Shown in pieces: positions 43,391 through 54,624 of a DNA stretch of 64,000 nucleotides. The translations under genes and the position numbers were made by a program. Every line of letters begins with the position of its first letter. Within the stretch, counting starts at the first letter, position 1. Below the pieces are notes generated by a model. The model worked only from the letters and a program-made list of their open reading frames with translations, was not told the origin of the DNA and made no database searches. This DNA is from Psococerastis gibbosa (taxonomy: Eukaryota; Arthropoda; Insecta; Psocodea; Psocidae), in assembly GCA_963971405.1 (NCBI GenBank), contig OZ020492.1, forward strand, positions 11,644,151 through 11,708,150, read 5' to 3'.

Positions 43391-44255
43391 ATCGGGAGCT
43401 AAAAGTTCACATAAAATAGAATAAAATAAAATAGAAAAATTAATTTTTTTTTGCATGAAGTATTCTTTCAGATCTTAAATGACCCAAATCGTTAATACAT
43501 TGCTTAGTTAATTCAATAAAAAAATGGCAATTACTAAAGTTTGGGGTGCCATATCTCTACGTAGGGAAAGCGAATTTATATTCATTCATTTGTATTTGTT
43601 TCAATTTACAGTACGTTCACCGACAATCTTGTTAATTAAATAAATATTAAATTTTATATTTTATTTATTTTATATTAAATAAATAAATTAAATTATCGGG
43701 GGCTAAATGTTCACATAAAATAGAATAAAATAAAATAGAAAAATTATTTTTTTTTTGCATGAAGTATTCTTTCAGATCTTAAATGACCCAAATCGTTAAT
43801 ACATTGCTTAGTTAATACAATAAAAAAATGACAATTATTAAAGTTTGGGGTGCCATATCTCTACGTAGGGAAAGCGAATTTATATTCATTCAATTTTATT
43901 TGTTTGAATTTACAGTACGTTCACCGACAATCTTGTTAATTAAATAAATATTAAATTTTATATTTTATTTATTTTATATTAAATTAAATAAATAAATTAA
44001 ATTATCGTGGGCTAAATGTTCACACAAAATAGAATAAAATAAAATAGAAAAATTATTTTTTTTTGCATGAAGTATTCTTTCAGATCTTAAATGACCCAAA
44101 TCGTTAATACATTGCTTAGTTAATTCAATAAAAAAATGACAATTATTAAAGTTTGGGGTGCCATTTCTCTACGTAGGGGAAGCGAATTTATATTCATTCA
44201 TTTTTATTTGTTTGAATTTTAAGTACGTTCACCGACAATCTTGTTAATTAAATAC
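43391..44255. repeat. Tandem array of about 305 bp, three units
   Basis: ATCGGGAGCTAAA recurs at 43391, 43695 and (as ATCGTGGGCTAAA) 44004, spacings 304 and 309. Units are nearly identical over GCATGAAGTATTCTTTCAGA and CCATATCTCTACGTAGGG. The last unit ends at about 44255. Confidence 0.93.
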
Positions 44256-44374
44256 GCGCAAGGAAATAAAATCAAAATAGATACAAAAGCCAACCTTTCT
44301 AATAGCATCTAGTATTTTATTTAGTTATTCACTATTAAAAAGACGCGGAACTCTTTCTAGTATATGAAGACCAC

Positions 44375-44540
44375 AGGCATGGCCGTAGCCAAGGGGGGGG
44401 GGTTCATTGGGGTTCAACCCCCCCCCCCCCCCCCGAAATGAAATGGCTTCACACTAGATAGAATCGGATTTTGAGAGGAGAAATAAAAACCACTATGTAA
44501 TACCCAATGAAATTTCCAACCCCCCCCCCCCCTAGGGCCA
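44375..44540. repeat. Poly-G/C hAT-like remnant
   Basis: An end-like GGCCGTAGCCAAGG, G11, C20 and C12 tracts and CCTAGGGCCAC make this look like a damaged hAT MITE. No 8-bp TSD was found. Confidence 0.4.
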
Positions 44541-44543
44541 CTT

Positions 44544-46490
44544 CTAATTAAAAGAAACATATTTTCTATAATTAAGTTATAGAAGATCTAAATCAATGTA
44601 TGTTCCAAACTTAAAGTAATTAAACCCATGCCCAAGCAAAATTTGTGTGAACGACAGAGATTGTGTTACCATGTAGTAATTAGGAGTCCCATGAAAAATC
44701 CAGATTAGGGCTGCGACTTCATGGAAGCGAAACATTATAAATTAAAATTCATGAATTAAACAAAAGCAAAAATATATAATTCGGCAGCCTCCTCCCTTTT
44801 TTGAGACCGTATATCCAATTCTATTATAAAGAAACATATTTTTCATAATTAAGTTATGGAAGATCTAAATCAATGTAAGTTCCAAATTTAAACCCATGCC
44901 CAAGCAAAATTTGTGTGAACGACAGAGATTGTGTTACCATGAGAGTCACATGAAAAATCCAGATTACGGCTGCGACTTCATGGAAGCGAAACATTATAAA
45001 TTAAAATTCATGAATTAAACAAAAGCAAAAATATATAATTCGGCAGCCTCCTCCCTTTTTTGAGACCGTATATCCAATTCTATTATAAAGAAACATATTT
45101 TTCATAATTAAGTTATGGAAGATCTAAATCAATGTATGTTCCAAACTTAAAGTAATTAAACCCATGCCCAAGCAAAATTTGTGTGAACGACAGAGATTGT
45201 GTTACCATGAGAGTCACATGAAAAATCCAGATTACGGCTGCGACTTCATGGAAGCGAAACATTATAAATTAAAATTCATGAATTAAACAAAAGCAAAAAT
45301 ATATAATTCGGCAGCCTCCTCCCTTTTTTGAGACCGTATATCCAATTCTATTATAAAGAAACATATTTTTCATAATTAAGTTATGGAAGATCTAAATCAA
45401 TGTAAGTTCCAAATTTAAACCCATGCCCAAGCAAAATTTGTGTGAACGACAGAGATTGTGTTACCATGAGAGTCACATGAAAAATCCAGATTACGGCTGC
45501 GACTTCATGGAAGCGAAACATTATAAATTAAAAATTCATGAATTAAACAAAAGCAAAAATATATAATTCGGCAGCCTCCTCCCTTTTTTGAGACCGTATA
45601 TCCAATTCTATTATAAAGAAACGTATTTTTCATAATTAAGTTATGGAAGATCTAAATCAATGTAAGTTCCAAATTTAAACCCATGCCCAAGCAAAATTTG
45701 TGTGAACGACAGAGATTGTGTTACCATGAGAGTCACATGAAAAATCCAGATTACGGCTGCGACTTCATGGAAGCGAAACATTATAAATTAAAATTCATGA
45801 ATTAAACAAAAGCAAAAATATATAATTCGGCAGCCTCCTCCCTTTTTTGAGACCGTATATCCAATTCTATTATAAAGAAACATATTTTTCATAATTAAGT
45901 TATGGAAGATCTAAATCAATGTAAGTTCCAAATTTAAACCCATGCCCAAGCAAAATTTGTGTGAACGACAGAGATTGTGTTACCATGAGAGTCACATGAA
46001 AAATCCAGATTACGGCTGCGACTTCATGGAAGCGAAACATTATAAATTAAAATTCATGAATTAAACAAAAGCAAAAATATATAATTCGGCAGCCTCCTCC
46101 CTTTTTTGAGACCGTATATCCAATTCTATTATAAAGAAACATATTTTTCATAATTAAGTTATGGAAGATCTAAATCAATGTAAGTTCCAAATTTAAACCC
46201 ATGCCCAAGCAAAATTTGTGTGAACGACAGAGATTGTGTTACCATGAGAGTCACATGAAAAATCCAGATTACGGCTGCGACTTCATGGAAGCGAAACATT
46301 ATAAATTAAAAATTCATGAATTAAACAAAAGCAAAAATATATAATTCGGCAGCCTCCTCCCTTTTTTGAGACCGTATATCCACTTCTATTATTAAGAAAC
46401 ATATTTTTCATAATTAAGTTATGGAAGATCTAAATCAATGTAAGTTCCTACTTCATGGAAGCGAAAAATTATAAATTAAAATTTAATAAA
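44544..46490. repeat. Satellite-like tandem array, period about 260 bp, eight units
   Basis: GAAGATCTAAATCAATGTA recurs at 44582, 44859, 45118, 45386, 45646, 45905, 46164 and 46424. Spacings are 277, 259, 268, 260, 259, 259 and 260. Units 1 and 3 share an extra AAAGTAATT, and unit 1 has a further variant at GTAGTAATTAGGAGTCC. The last unit is internally deleted. No ORF spans the units. Confidence 0.95.
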
Positions 46491-46499
46491 TACATTTTT

Positions 46500-48040
46500 G
46501 CACAATGTCCACAGTCCCTGAACACCCTGAAGGGCGTATAACAACAAGGCGGATAAAAAAGATAAAGCTATCTAAATCAATATAATTAATGAATCACAAT
46601 CATACAAAATAAAATGTAAAATAGTTGGAAGAAACATCAGTATTATTTTTTAGAAAATTATCAATTGCTTTAACAGAAACTATTAGAAACATTATTCTTA
46701 AGATAATTTTTAATAGCTTTAATAGAAACGTCTTCTTTCTTCTTTTAACTGTTTGGCATTGTTTTACTTGTAATGAATTTCTGAATGTTGACATTAATAT
46801 TTGATGCATTTATATTTTGTTGTATCTATTGTACTTGTAAACCTAAAACCCAACGTATCTACTAATTTTTTTATTTAAGCACCCAGCCTCAGTAAATTAG
46901 AAATAGCACCTGGGGACTATGCTTGATTTTTTTTTTTTTTTTTTTTTTTGCAAACTTGTTAGCTGTGTTTAGGTATACCTATTCATAATAGCCTCCTTAG
47001 TAACTTTGTAAAACTTGCTCTCACACATTCTGAAAAAAATTACTTGGTAAAGTTTTTCACAATGTGTACATGAGATTTATTTATATCGTGTTTTTTACTA
47101 TTTTTTACATGTTTGGTGTACAGAAATAGCTAGGAATTACTGTACATATTATTATATCGTATGTGTTTTTTCACAATTTATTAATATGGATCAATTTTAG
47201 AAGAGTTAATTGCATAACAAAAGCCAAAAAAATGTCCATTAAAAAGGACTGGTAGAGGACACTATTCCATTTGGGATGCGTTGTGGTTAGCAACATATCC
47301 GACAGCCGCATCCTTATCGATGAAGATAAGGTAGCTGCCCTCCACCAAATATTTTTCTAGAAAGTCAATTTATAATTTAATCGATAATGAATGAGTTTAT
47401 TCTATTTTTACCCAACACCAACCCTCCCCATCTTAAAAATGGGATGGATCTGTCCCTGCCCTAGGGTTGGGCTGACCCAGGCCAGGTGGAAAATTATTCC
47501 TTTTAGGTTGAGTCTCGAACCTCAACAATCGGTTTTATATAGTCTAGTTCTCTAAAAAACTGGACAATTCTTGAACATGCGAAAATTAGGTGAATGTATT
47601 CAACAAACCCTTAAGAATGAAACTACCAAGGCAATATAAAAATCAACAAAACCCATTTTTTAAAAAATATTCTAAGCATATCGCCCGATGCTTCAAAAAA
47701 AGGCGGCAGATTAGGGTTCAACCCAATAAAATAGTATTGAAAATGGCGTTTGCTTAGCGTTGATTACAACGTTGTTTACTAAGTCAAGGCAATTAATAAA
47801 ACCACCTTGAGACCAATTAATATAACAATCTTGAGACAATTTAATAGAAAATTTACGTGCATTTTGTGCGGTAATGTTTTTATGACGAATGTCATGAGCT
47901 TTTAGGGCACAATTTGATAATAGTGCTATTATTTACTTTTCAGGCTTTAAAGGATTGTGAAATAATAAATCTCGAACACAACAACTTATAATGATGTGAT
48001 AAACTTACATAATAAAATATAGTGCGCGGATATGTGTCAG
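46500..48040. other. Intergenic; nothing recognised
   Basis: A T19 run lies at 46928-46949. TTTGGGATGCGTTGTGGTTA near 47270 resembles DNA at 56464 (TTTGGGATGCTGTGGTCAGC), probably an old repeat. No gene supported. Confidence 0.4.
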
Positions 48041-48056
48041 TTATAGTTCGGTTTAG

Positions 48057-48163
48057 TACGTCGACCAAAGTGGGCCCCTCCAGAAGGGGTCACGGCCGCC
48101 ACGGCCCCCCTCGTCCTGTCGCCCGTGATGCTGGGCCATATACCAATGGCCGCATATCACCAG
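48057..48163 (+). CDS. Candidate coding exon, possibly of the KLF gene
   Basis: A GC-rich open segment in AT-rich surroundings. It is read in the frame that ends CAC CAG before a GTAATG donor (codons at 48059, 48062...). It encodes RRPKWAPPEGVTAATAP, then LVLSPVMLG and HIPMAAYHQ. Acceptors fit at 48055-48056 (TTTAG) or 48045-48046 (TATAG, phase 0, 117 bp); a TAG at 48044 rules out an acceptor further left. It ends in phase 0, and the next KLF exon can start in phase 0. The Pro/Ala/Val content suits a transcription-factor activation region. The other frame (98-codon ORF from 48022) would read through the donor. Confidence 0.45.
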
Positions 48164-48820
48164 GTAATGTTTATCCTTTTTGGGTGCCCCCACGATCGCT
48201 TGAAAAGTCTCGGAGAGGAAAACTTGAATTCAACGCTATGTTCCAATATTTCAATTCTGGATTCTGTTTTTCTCTCGTTATGACCTATGGAAGATACCGC
48301 ATATTCGTTTGCCAGTAGGTAAGGGTTCTCCCCCCCCCCCCCCTCATCTCTCCATTTCTTTATATTCAACATAATTAAATATTATAATTTGTTGCAGGAA
48401 TAAGCCGTAAAGCACGCGATTCATGAAATTGATTGCTTTTGTTAGTTTTACCTGCAGAGAAATGCCGGTATTAAGTACTTATTTCATAGACATATTCATA
48501 TTATTGTCTGTAAACGTCATAATGACTCGCTCATTTCGAAGTACTTGTGTTCGCGGTTGTTATGTTGATATATAGCTCTGTCGCTTTTGGTAACTATCGT
48601 TAACTACGGGAATAGTACATAAATTATGTGATAAATGGAACTTTAGCGATGAGGTTGCGTACGTAGGTGTTGTAGCGTATAGTAGACCACTCGTTTCGTG
48701 AGACGTTTATTTATTTTTATTAACAATTTATGGCATCTATTGTGTGGTCGGTGTACAGGATGCGTTGTTACTAACAGGTGCGGAACCAGATAGGTCCAGG
48801 GGCTAACATCCCTATTTTCA
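48164..48820. other. Probable intron sequence; nothing recognised
   Basis: A C13 run near 48332; no ORF or repeat family identified. Confidence 0.35.
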
Positions 48821-49227
48821 TTAGGCGCGGTTTCCACCGACCTGCTATAGTGCTAAGTACAACTACGGTGACGTGGTAACAGACATTCAAGATTTAGGCG
48901 GGGTTTCCCCCGACCTCTCATTGCAGAATGCAAATGACATTGACGGAAATTTGAATTTTTCTTTTTATAGAAATCTATTAAAATGTTTGAACTTAACATA
49001 TCCCATGAAGCCATTTTTTAATTTTAGTTTGTTTGTTTGTGATTTTACTCTATGATCATTGATCAATTTTAACTATGGCATAGAGTAACACAAGCATTTC
49101 CGTCAATGTCATTTGCATTCTGCAATGCGTCGGTGGTCGGTGGAAACCCCGCCTAAGTCATGAATGTCTGTTACCACGTCACCGTATTTGTATTTAGCAC
49201 TAACAGGTCGGTGGAAACCGCGCCTTA
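48821..49227. mobile_element. Harbinger-like MITE, copy 4 (TTA TSD), variant ends
   Basis: TTA at 48821-48823 and 49225-49227 flank a 401-bp element with GGCGCGGTTTCCACCGACC / GGTGGAAACCGCGCC ends. The interior matches the other copies, but the terminal ATTCC is replaced by TTTCC. Confidence 0.9.
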
Positions 49228-49300
49228 CTATTTACAATAGAGATTTCAATGTGCTGACTACTGAGCCTTGTGCTGTGTCGAAGAGCCCATCTCCTTTAAG

Positions 49301-49479
49301 CCCAGCACCAATGGCGGATCCACAGGGGGGGTCAGGGGGGTCATGCCCCCCCCCCCCCCAAATGAGTAAATTCATATGATAGTAAAAACGACAACAACAA
49401 AATTAGCTTTTAAACTTACATACACCTTGTGCCCCCCCCCCCCCCGAAATTTTCCGCTGGATCCGCTCTAGCCCAGCAC
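49301..49479. mobile_element. hAT-like MITE with 8-bp TSD (CCCAGCAC)
   Basis: CCCAGCAC at 49301-49308 and 49472-49479 flank about 163 bp (the TSD is 9 bases if the preceding G is included). Ends CAATGGCGGATCCA and TGGATCCGCTCTAG are imperfect inverted repeats. G and C tracts are internal. Confidence 0.82.
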
Positions 49480-50150
49480 CCATGATTCCGATGCCAGATG
49501 AGACTTGCGGCTGCCCAGCAAATAATACATTTTAGATGGGGACTGGGTCCACCCAACTTAAATGGGTACCTTACCTTACAGAAAACAAGACTGCCGGACA
49601 TGTAGCCGGCATCCTTCATATAGTCAAGTTGGTAGAGAACTGAACTATATAACGGAATGTCAAGGTTCAAGACAAGAAAACCTTTTTCGTCAACCCAACC
49701 ACTGTACCTTATTTTAACCGGCAGGAGAAAACGCGACCGCTGGACATGTTGCTGACTCTTATCTCAAATAGTGAGGGAGGTCCTCAGGCTCCAATGGGTT
49801 GTCGTGCCTCGACATTTTTTTCAGTTAGTTTACTGATGGTTTAGGCCTCGTGTTTAGAACACTGCGCTGTGTGGTACATTGACTATTAAGTGACAGAGCA
49901 GTGATGCAAGGTTCCTCGCTATTGATTTATAGCTGAGCGATTGAGCCGGCCGGTCGTACTAAATTTCCTGTCCGCGCGGTCATCCAGAACCCCTCCGCTC
50001 TGTAGCTACCTACTTTAAGGTGTGCTCTGAACGACCAATTATTCTAAATCGCTGTGGCGCACTCAACTGAAGCGGACCCTATTTCTATATATTAATTCAC
50101 TAACTCAGTCTGTCTGTCTCCCCTCTGGCGAATTATTAATATTATTGCTT
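49480..50150. other. Intergenic or intronic; nothing recognised
   Basis: No gene or clear repeat; short opposite-strand ORFs only. Confidence 0.4.
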
Positions 50151-50154
50151 TCCA

Positions 50155-50836
50155 ATTTATACGTAGTAAAAGGAAAGCTTTGTGATGGGCGAAATTTTCA
50201 ATTCCGAGATTTCAACGGATTTACACGTTTTGAGGTACCAGCAACAAAAAAAAAAGTGGTTTTTACGAAATATCTGTCTGTCTGTCTGTCGCTCTGTTTG
50301 TTCATCGATTTCCGGGCAAACTACTCGGCCGATTTTGATGAAATTTGGTATGTAGGTTCACAAAAATCATACCTCAGGGTCATTTTATTTATTTTGGGCT
50401 AACTCAATTTGGGGGTTTTACTCTCAAAAAACTAAAAAAAAAAAGTCTTAAAAAATTATTTCTCAAAAACGGCTCTAACTATGTCTTTTAAATTCACATA
50501 TACTGTAGTCGTTATTAATGATAATAAAATGGGGGGGGGGGGTCGCTTGCCCCTTGATAGTTTGCTTCTGGGGGTTAAAAAAAATTAAAAATAACTAAAT
50601 TTTAATGAAAAATGACTAAAAATATTTTTTGTGCGAAAATTTTCTATCGATGATTTCTACCTTCAGGCATGTTTTAGGTGTTACATTAAGTAACGGAGCC
50701 GGACAGGTTGCTTTCCCAAAAAACTATTTAGTTTTGGGCAAAAAAAAAAAAAAAATTAATGAAAGAAAATTCACGGTCAAATGCATTGCATGCCCAGCCA
50801 TTATTACTGTGTGGTAATGTGTTGGTCTGACCGATC
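50155..50836 (+). mobile_element. DINE-1-like element, 3'-truncated (copy E)
   Basis: TTGCTTTCCAATTTATACGT start, CTGT tract at 50275-50290, CGGCCGATTTTGATGAAATT and the family middle. The copy stops near GGTCTGACC, lacking the C-tract, right inverted end and hairpin. Confidence 0.82.
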
Positions 50837-50864
50837 CTGAAGGACGTTCTGATGAACTTAAGAC

Positions 50865-51085
50865 TTAGGCCCCTTCGTCTCCTGTCCAATGACAACGACC
50901 CCATGGGATTTGGGCATTATTTATAATGTTTTCGTAAGAATTTTGTGCCATTGGCAAATTAACTAGTATACGTCTTCGATGTCAGCCTACACCGGCTACA
51001 AGCGACAATAGACAAGCTGAGGCAAGCTTACCATTGACGTGATGAAACAGGCGAAAGCATGACTTAACCAAGTACAGATATGAGT
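50865..51085 (+). repeat. Dispersed repeat D, copy 3
   Basis: Shows TCCTGTCCAATGACAACGAC, CCATTGGCAAATTAACTAGT, CCTACACCGGCTACAAGCGA and GCAAGCTTACCATTGACG in family order. Confidence 0.8.
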
Positions 51086-51199
51086 CAAAAAATAGTTGTT
51101 AAATTTTCCATAAGAATTGAGCTGAAAATCATGAATTCGCTTGGGTAGAAATATATTGTTTTACTGATAGATTTTTTTACATGACATTGAAATCCGTCA

Positions 51200-51570
51200 G
51201 TCTTATTTGTTACTATGTAGGTTATTCACTAAGTATTCAGTCTGTCCAATCTGAAGAGGAATGTTACATACATAGTTACTATTATAAGCATTTTTTTTAG
51301 TTTTGGAGTAGTGAATTTTCCGTAGAACTGATGGACATTTACCGAATTTTCAAACTAATGGAAAAAATACAACAGCACCAAACAGTAAATATACTTTATA
51401 ATATGATAAATTTGATGGTCTTCCACAACTTGAGCAAACTAAATCTTGAATACATTTTGAAATAAAAAAAATGGAAAACTGAAACTGACAGATTGATTGT
51501 AGATGTGATCTTGGGGAGGTAAATGTCTTCGGTCAGCAACCTTTTAAGCAGAAAAACTAAAAGAGCAAAA
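51200..51570. repeat. Diverged dispersed repeat F, copy 2
   Basis: Partner of 41800-42180 with scattered substitutions and small indels in the same order. Confidence 0.55.
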
Positions 51571-51664
51571 TTCCACATTGGAAATCGCACCAGTTTGAAA
51601 CTTTAAGCCCACATGTCCAATAAAAAAAAAACCTTAAACGGTTGAGTAGAAAACCATTTTGCGA

Positions 51665-52245
51665 CTACTTACTTTTTTACTTTTACTACGCCTTTTCCTC
51701 ATGGAGGGTCGGCGGCACGGCAGCGTCGTTTCCACATGGTCCTGTCCTGTGCTTCTTCAGTTGAGAGCCCCAATCTTTTCATGTTTTCGGCGATCTTTCT
51801 ATCCAGTGTTTGTTTCGGCCTCCCTGGTAGTCTTCTTCCTGGCATCTCCAGTTCCATTACTCTTCTGTCTAGGTGGTCTTCGTCTCTCCGTAGTAAGTGT
51901 CCCCACCAGTTCAGCCTCTTTTCCCTCAGTTTTTCTTGCACGCAACACGTTCTCATCTCCTGCCTTATGTCCTCGTTTCTGCGTCGGTCTTTCAATGTTA
52001 CACCGCAGGATTTTCTGAGCATTCGCATTTCTGCTGCGTGCATCATGTCTTCTTCGCGTTTTCGCACGGCCCAGCACTCAGACCCATACACCATGCAGGG
52101 ACGCACCACTTGCTTGTATATGCGTCCTTTTAGCTTCTTTGGCATTTTTCGGTCTGTTAAAATCCCGGACATGTCTCGAAACTTCGCCCAGCCAGATTTT
52201 ATTCGATTTCTTACATCTTCCTTCTTACATCGACTGCCCCTCCTA
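51665..52245 (-). pseudogene. RTE-like LINE ORF2 C-terminal fragment
   Basis: The minus frame reads continuously through NRIKSGWAKFRDMSGILTD, MPKKLKGRIYKQVVRPCMVY, GSECWAVRKREEDMMHAAEM, LNWWGHLLRRDEDH and GRRLPGRPKQTLD to WKRRCRAADPP and a stop. This is the conserved C-terminal region after the RT domain in RTE-type LINEs; the ADP ending is diagnostic. The RT itself is missing (5'-truncated at about 52245), and residues further N-terminal in the 215-codon ORF come from flanking DNA. An AGTAAAAAAGTAAGTAG tail follows. The + strand 170-codon ORF here is a shadow. Confidence 0.88.
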
Positions 52246-52904
52246 TAGATAGAGTTACCAGACGGCAGGGATTCGCCCTGACAGTCAGGGATACAGGCTG
52301 CCGTCAGGAATTGCTGGATGATTGTCAACAAATTTGCGAGAAACATGCAAATGAAAACAAATGGGTTTCGTAACGTTAAAAATGTGAAATAAAGATTTTT
52401 ACTGAAATGAAAAACTATTTAGCGCTTTAAATTTAATTCAAAATTTGGTGGGAACTTATAATATATAGCCGGCCGCCTTACCAAGTTGAATCCAGCGGAC
52501 GTGAGCAGGCTCAAAGATGCAGATAACTTGGTAGTGTGCACAGTGCCGGTAGGGAAACATGGTAGGACTTGTCCTGGTCACCTCCGAACTAATCGTGTGA
52601 CTTCACTGTGTTTCCCAGGTGGTTCGGAATCCACTATAATCAGGAGGTCCCCTGTCCTATGGGCCCACACCGTGGCCTGGGACTGTGTCACACCATACTA
52701 CTACTATATTATAATATAAAATTGCTTGTTTTATTTATATTAATTCAAGCATAGCAGTTTTTAACAGTGAAGTGCACAAGTAAATTTACACTACCGTAGC
52801 TATATAATGTGACACTTCAGAAGAAAATTCGCACTATATAGAATGATACTTTGGTTCAGGTGTCAGGAATTGAGCTTTCAGAAATCTGGTAACCCTACCT
52901 ATAG
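52242..52904. mobile_element. Inverted-end element with nested SINE-C
   Basis: CCTATAG at 52242-52248 and 52898-52904 flank a segment whose ends are inverted: ATAGAGTTACCAGA and TCTGGTAACCCTA. A second inner pair is GGCAGGGATTCGCCCTGAC / GTCAGGAATTGAG-like. A SINE-C copy sits inside. Class uncertain, possibly hAT-like. Confidence 0.55.
52460..52712 (+). repeat. SINE-C copy
   Basis: Begins GCCGGCCGCCTTACCA and ends with ACTACTACTAT. TTATAATATA occurs just before (about 52457) and after (about 52709) as a short TSD. A deletion removes part of the distal body. Confidence 0.78.
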
Positions 52905-53159
52905 AGAACTCTGTCCCGTTTCGTAGACATACTAGTTCCTCGGCGGCCTGTGTGGGAAATGCATTGGCCTATGCCTGGAACCAATCGCTTCCGTCTATAA
53001 AGAATGCCTCGACTCTATGCCCTATATATTACACGATATCGTTCGGGTATCTATTATTCTATAACATGCAGCATGAGTGGTATCGCTTTTGCAAATAGGC
53101 ATGTGGAGCAACATTGAGATGAGAAACGCTAAAAACGTTTCGGGGTCCCCTCATATTTT

Positions 53160-53514
53160 AAATTTTTTTATTGTAGAAGCCTTTGTCTTTTGTAGTCGCA
53201 ATGACGCAATCTTGCATCAAATCTGATACTGATGGCAGGCTGTTCTAAATCTCCCCAAATTATCCTCGTTTCTTCTAGCAAGGAATTCCAAAGCCTATAG
53301 AGGTGTTTGCTGCGAAGGAATGGATGTAATAATTTGTTCGGTTACTAGGAATAGAAAGTTTGTTAGAAGCTCTTGTGTTAAAATTGTGGTAATCAGACAA
53401 GTATGTATTCACTATGTAATTTAATTTTAATTTACTGATTAGTTCAATTAATCTTAGGTTGAATGGCGCATAACTGGAATGCCTAAAGGTTTCAAAGTAC
53501 CGGTAATTGTGCAT
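53160..53514 (-). pseudogene. CR1/jockey-like LINE C-terminal fragment, frameshifted
   Basis: The minus strand reads RLIELISKLKLNYIVNTY, HNFNTRASNKLSIPSNRT and HSFAANTSI; after a frameshift the LWNSLP-type motif appears (complement of GGAATTCCAAAGCCTATAGA). 5'-truncated. Confidence 0.7.
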
Positions 53515-54019
53515 CTAACTTGTAATATATATTTATTTATTTATTATTTATTAATACTATATTTCAATTACGTAAATAATTTCCCAGGATGGTTGGTGGT
53601 GATGGTGTTAATTATTACCTCCGCAAGCCCAATATGCCGGTTAAGGCAATTGATGTTAACACTTTCAACTTGCTGAAAATCAAGTTTTGGGTCTACTTTG
53701 GCTTGTCGTCCAACATTGGGACGGAATGTCCGTGTATAGAAGCCTTTAGCTGTGTGATTGAATGAGCCTATATGAGCGGTACCTATAGTGAGTCACGAGG
53801 AAGGAATCTCCTACCTACGTGTGAAAATCATAATAATGTATAGGTTGCAGCCCTTTTATAGTCGAATTCAATGACAGGGCAGTGCGGTGTGTTGTGTTAA
53901 AAGCTTATTAGCCCTATGTAAACTCAATAGGTTATTTACATTATTGTCGGACACAGCAGCAATAATAGTTGCAATTGTAAAGTCACTTCATAAATGTGAC
54001 ATTATTGTTGAGTGTCCCC

Positions 54020-54420
54020 AAATACTTACTTATTTGACGTTTCCGGGTCTGGGACAAAACTCCAAAACATTGCGGTCTAGACGGCCTTACCATTGGCTTC
54101 TGAGAGATCTTTTTTTATATTATTAAATTATTAAACTAAAAGATTATTAGCATACAAACAATTCAATGAATGTATCAGAATAACCTCTTCAGTCACAGTG
54201 TAGGTAATAACTGTGTTGAGTTACGACAGGTCACCGATCGCATGATGTGTAGAGGCTCGCATAAGCACGAACAAGCTACAATTATCCCATGGAAGGCCCT
54301 GCTTCTGCTAGTCTCGGGCAAACCAGAAGCTGGCCGTCGTCTTGTCGTTGTCCACTTTCGCAAGTCGGGCCCTCCACCAGTCCCCACTTACCCAGGTTCA
54401 CGCGGCATCCTGTTACGCTC
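54020..54420 (-). pseudogene. Jockey/R1-like LINE 3' fragment, internally rearranged
   Basis: The minus strand of 54300-54400 matches 59060-59150 (GACGACGGCCAGCTTCTGGT), and 54025-54120 matches 59150-59225. In contrast 54170-54265 matches 58905-59025 in the opposite orientation. So one part is inverted relative to the collinear copy at 58870-59225. Confidence 0.65.
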
Positions 54421-54624
54421 GTTCTTCACATATTGAGGCTCCACCAGGTATGGTAGTACGGTAGTTGAGCTCACCAAAGACTGAATTTAGCACTATCGGC
54501 AGAATCTTCAAGCTTAAGAAGACTTAGTGACCCTAAAAGAGAGATCTAAAGAATACTTTGCTGGGCCAATTTGAGAGAATCCACCCTGAGTAGAAGAAGA
54601 TTATGGTTCATATTGGTAAATTAC

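Noticed and set aside
44544-46490. CRISPR array
   Set aside because: Repeats are 260 bp, contiguous and without unique spacers; the context is eukaryotic.
48022-48318. 98-codon ORF overlapping the candidate exon in another frame
   Set aside because: It runs through the GTAATG donor into AT-rich sequence and its Arg/Gly/Pro content is a frame-shifted reading of the GC-rich segment.
51736-52248. 170-codon + strand ORF
   Set aside because: Shadow of the RTE-like LINE frame on the minus strand, which has the family motifs.
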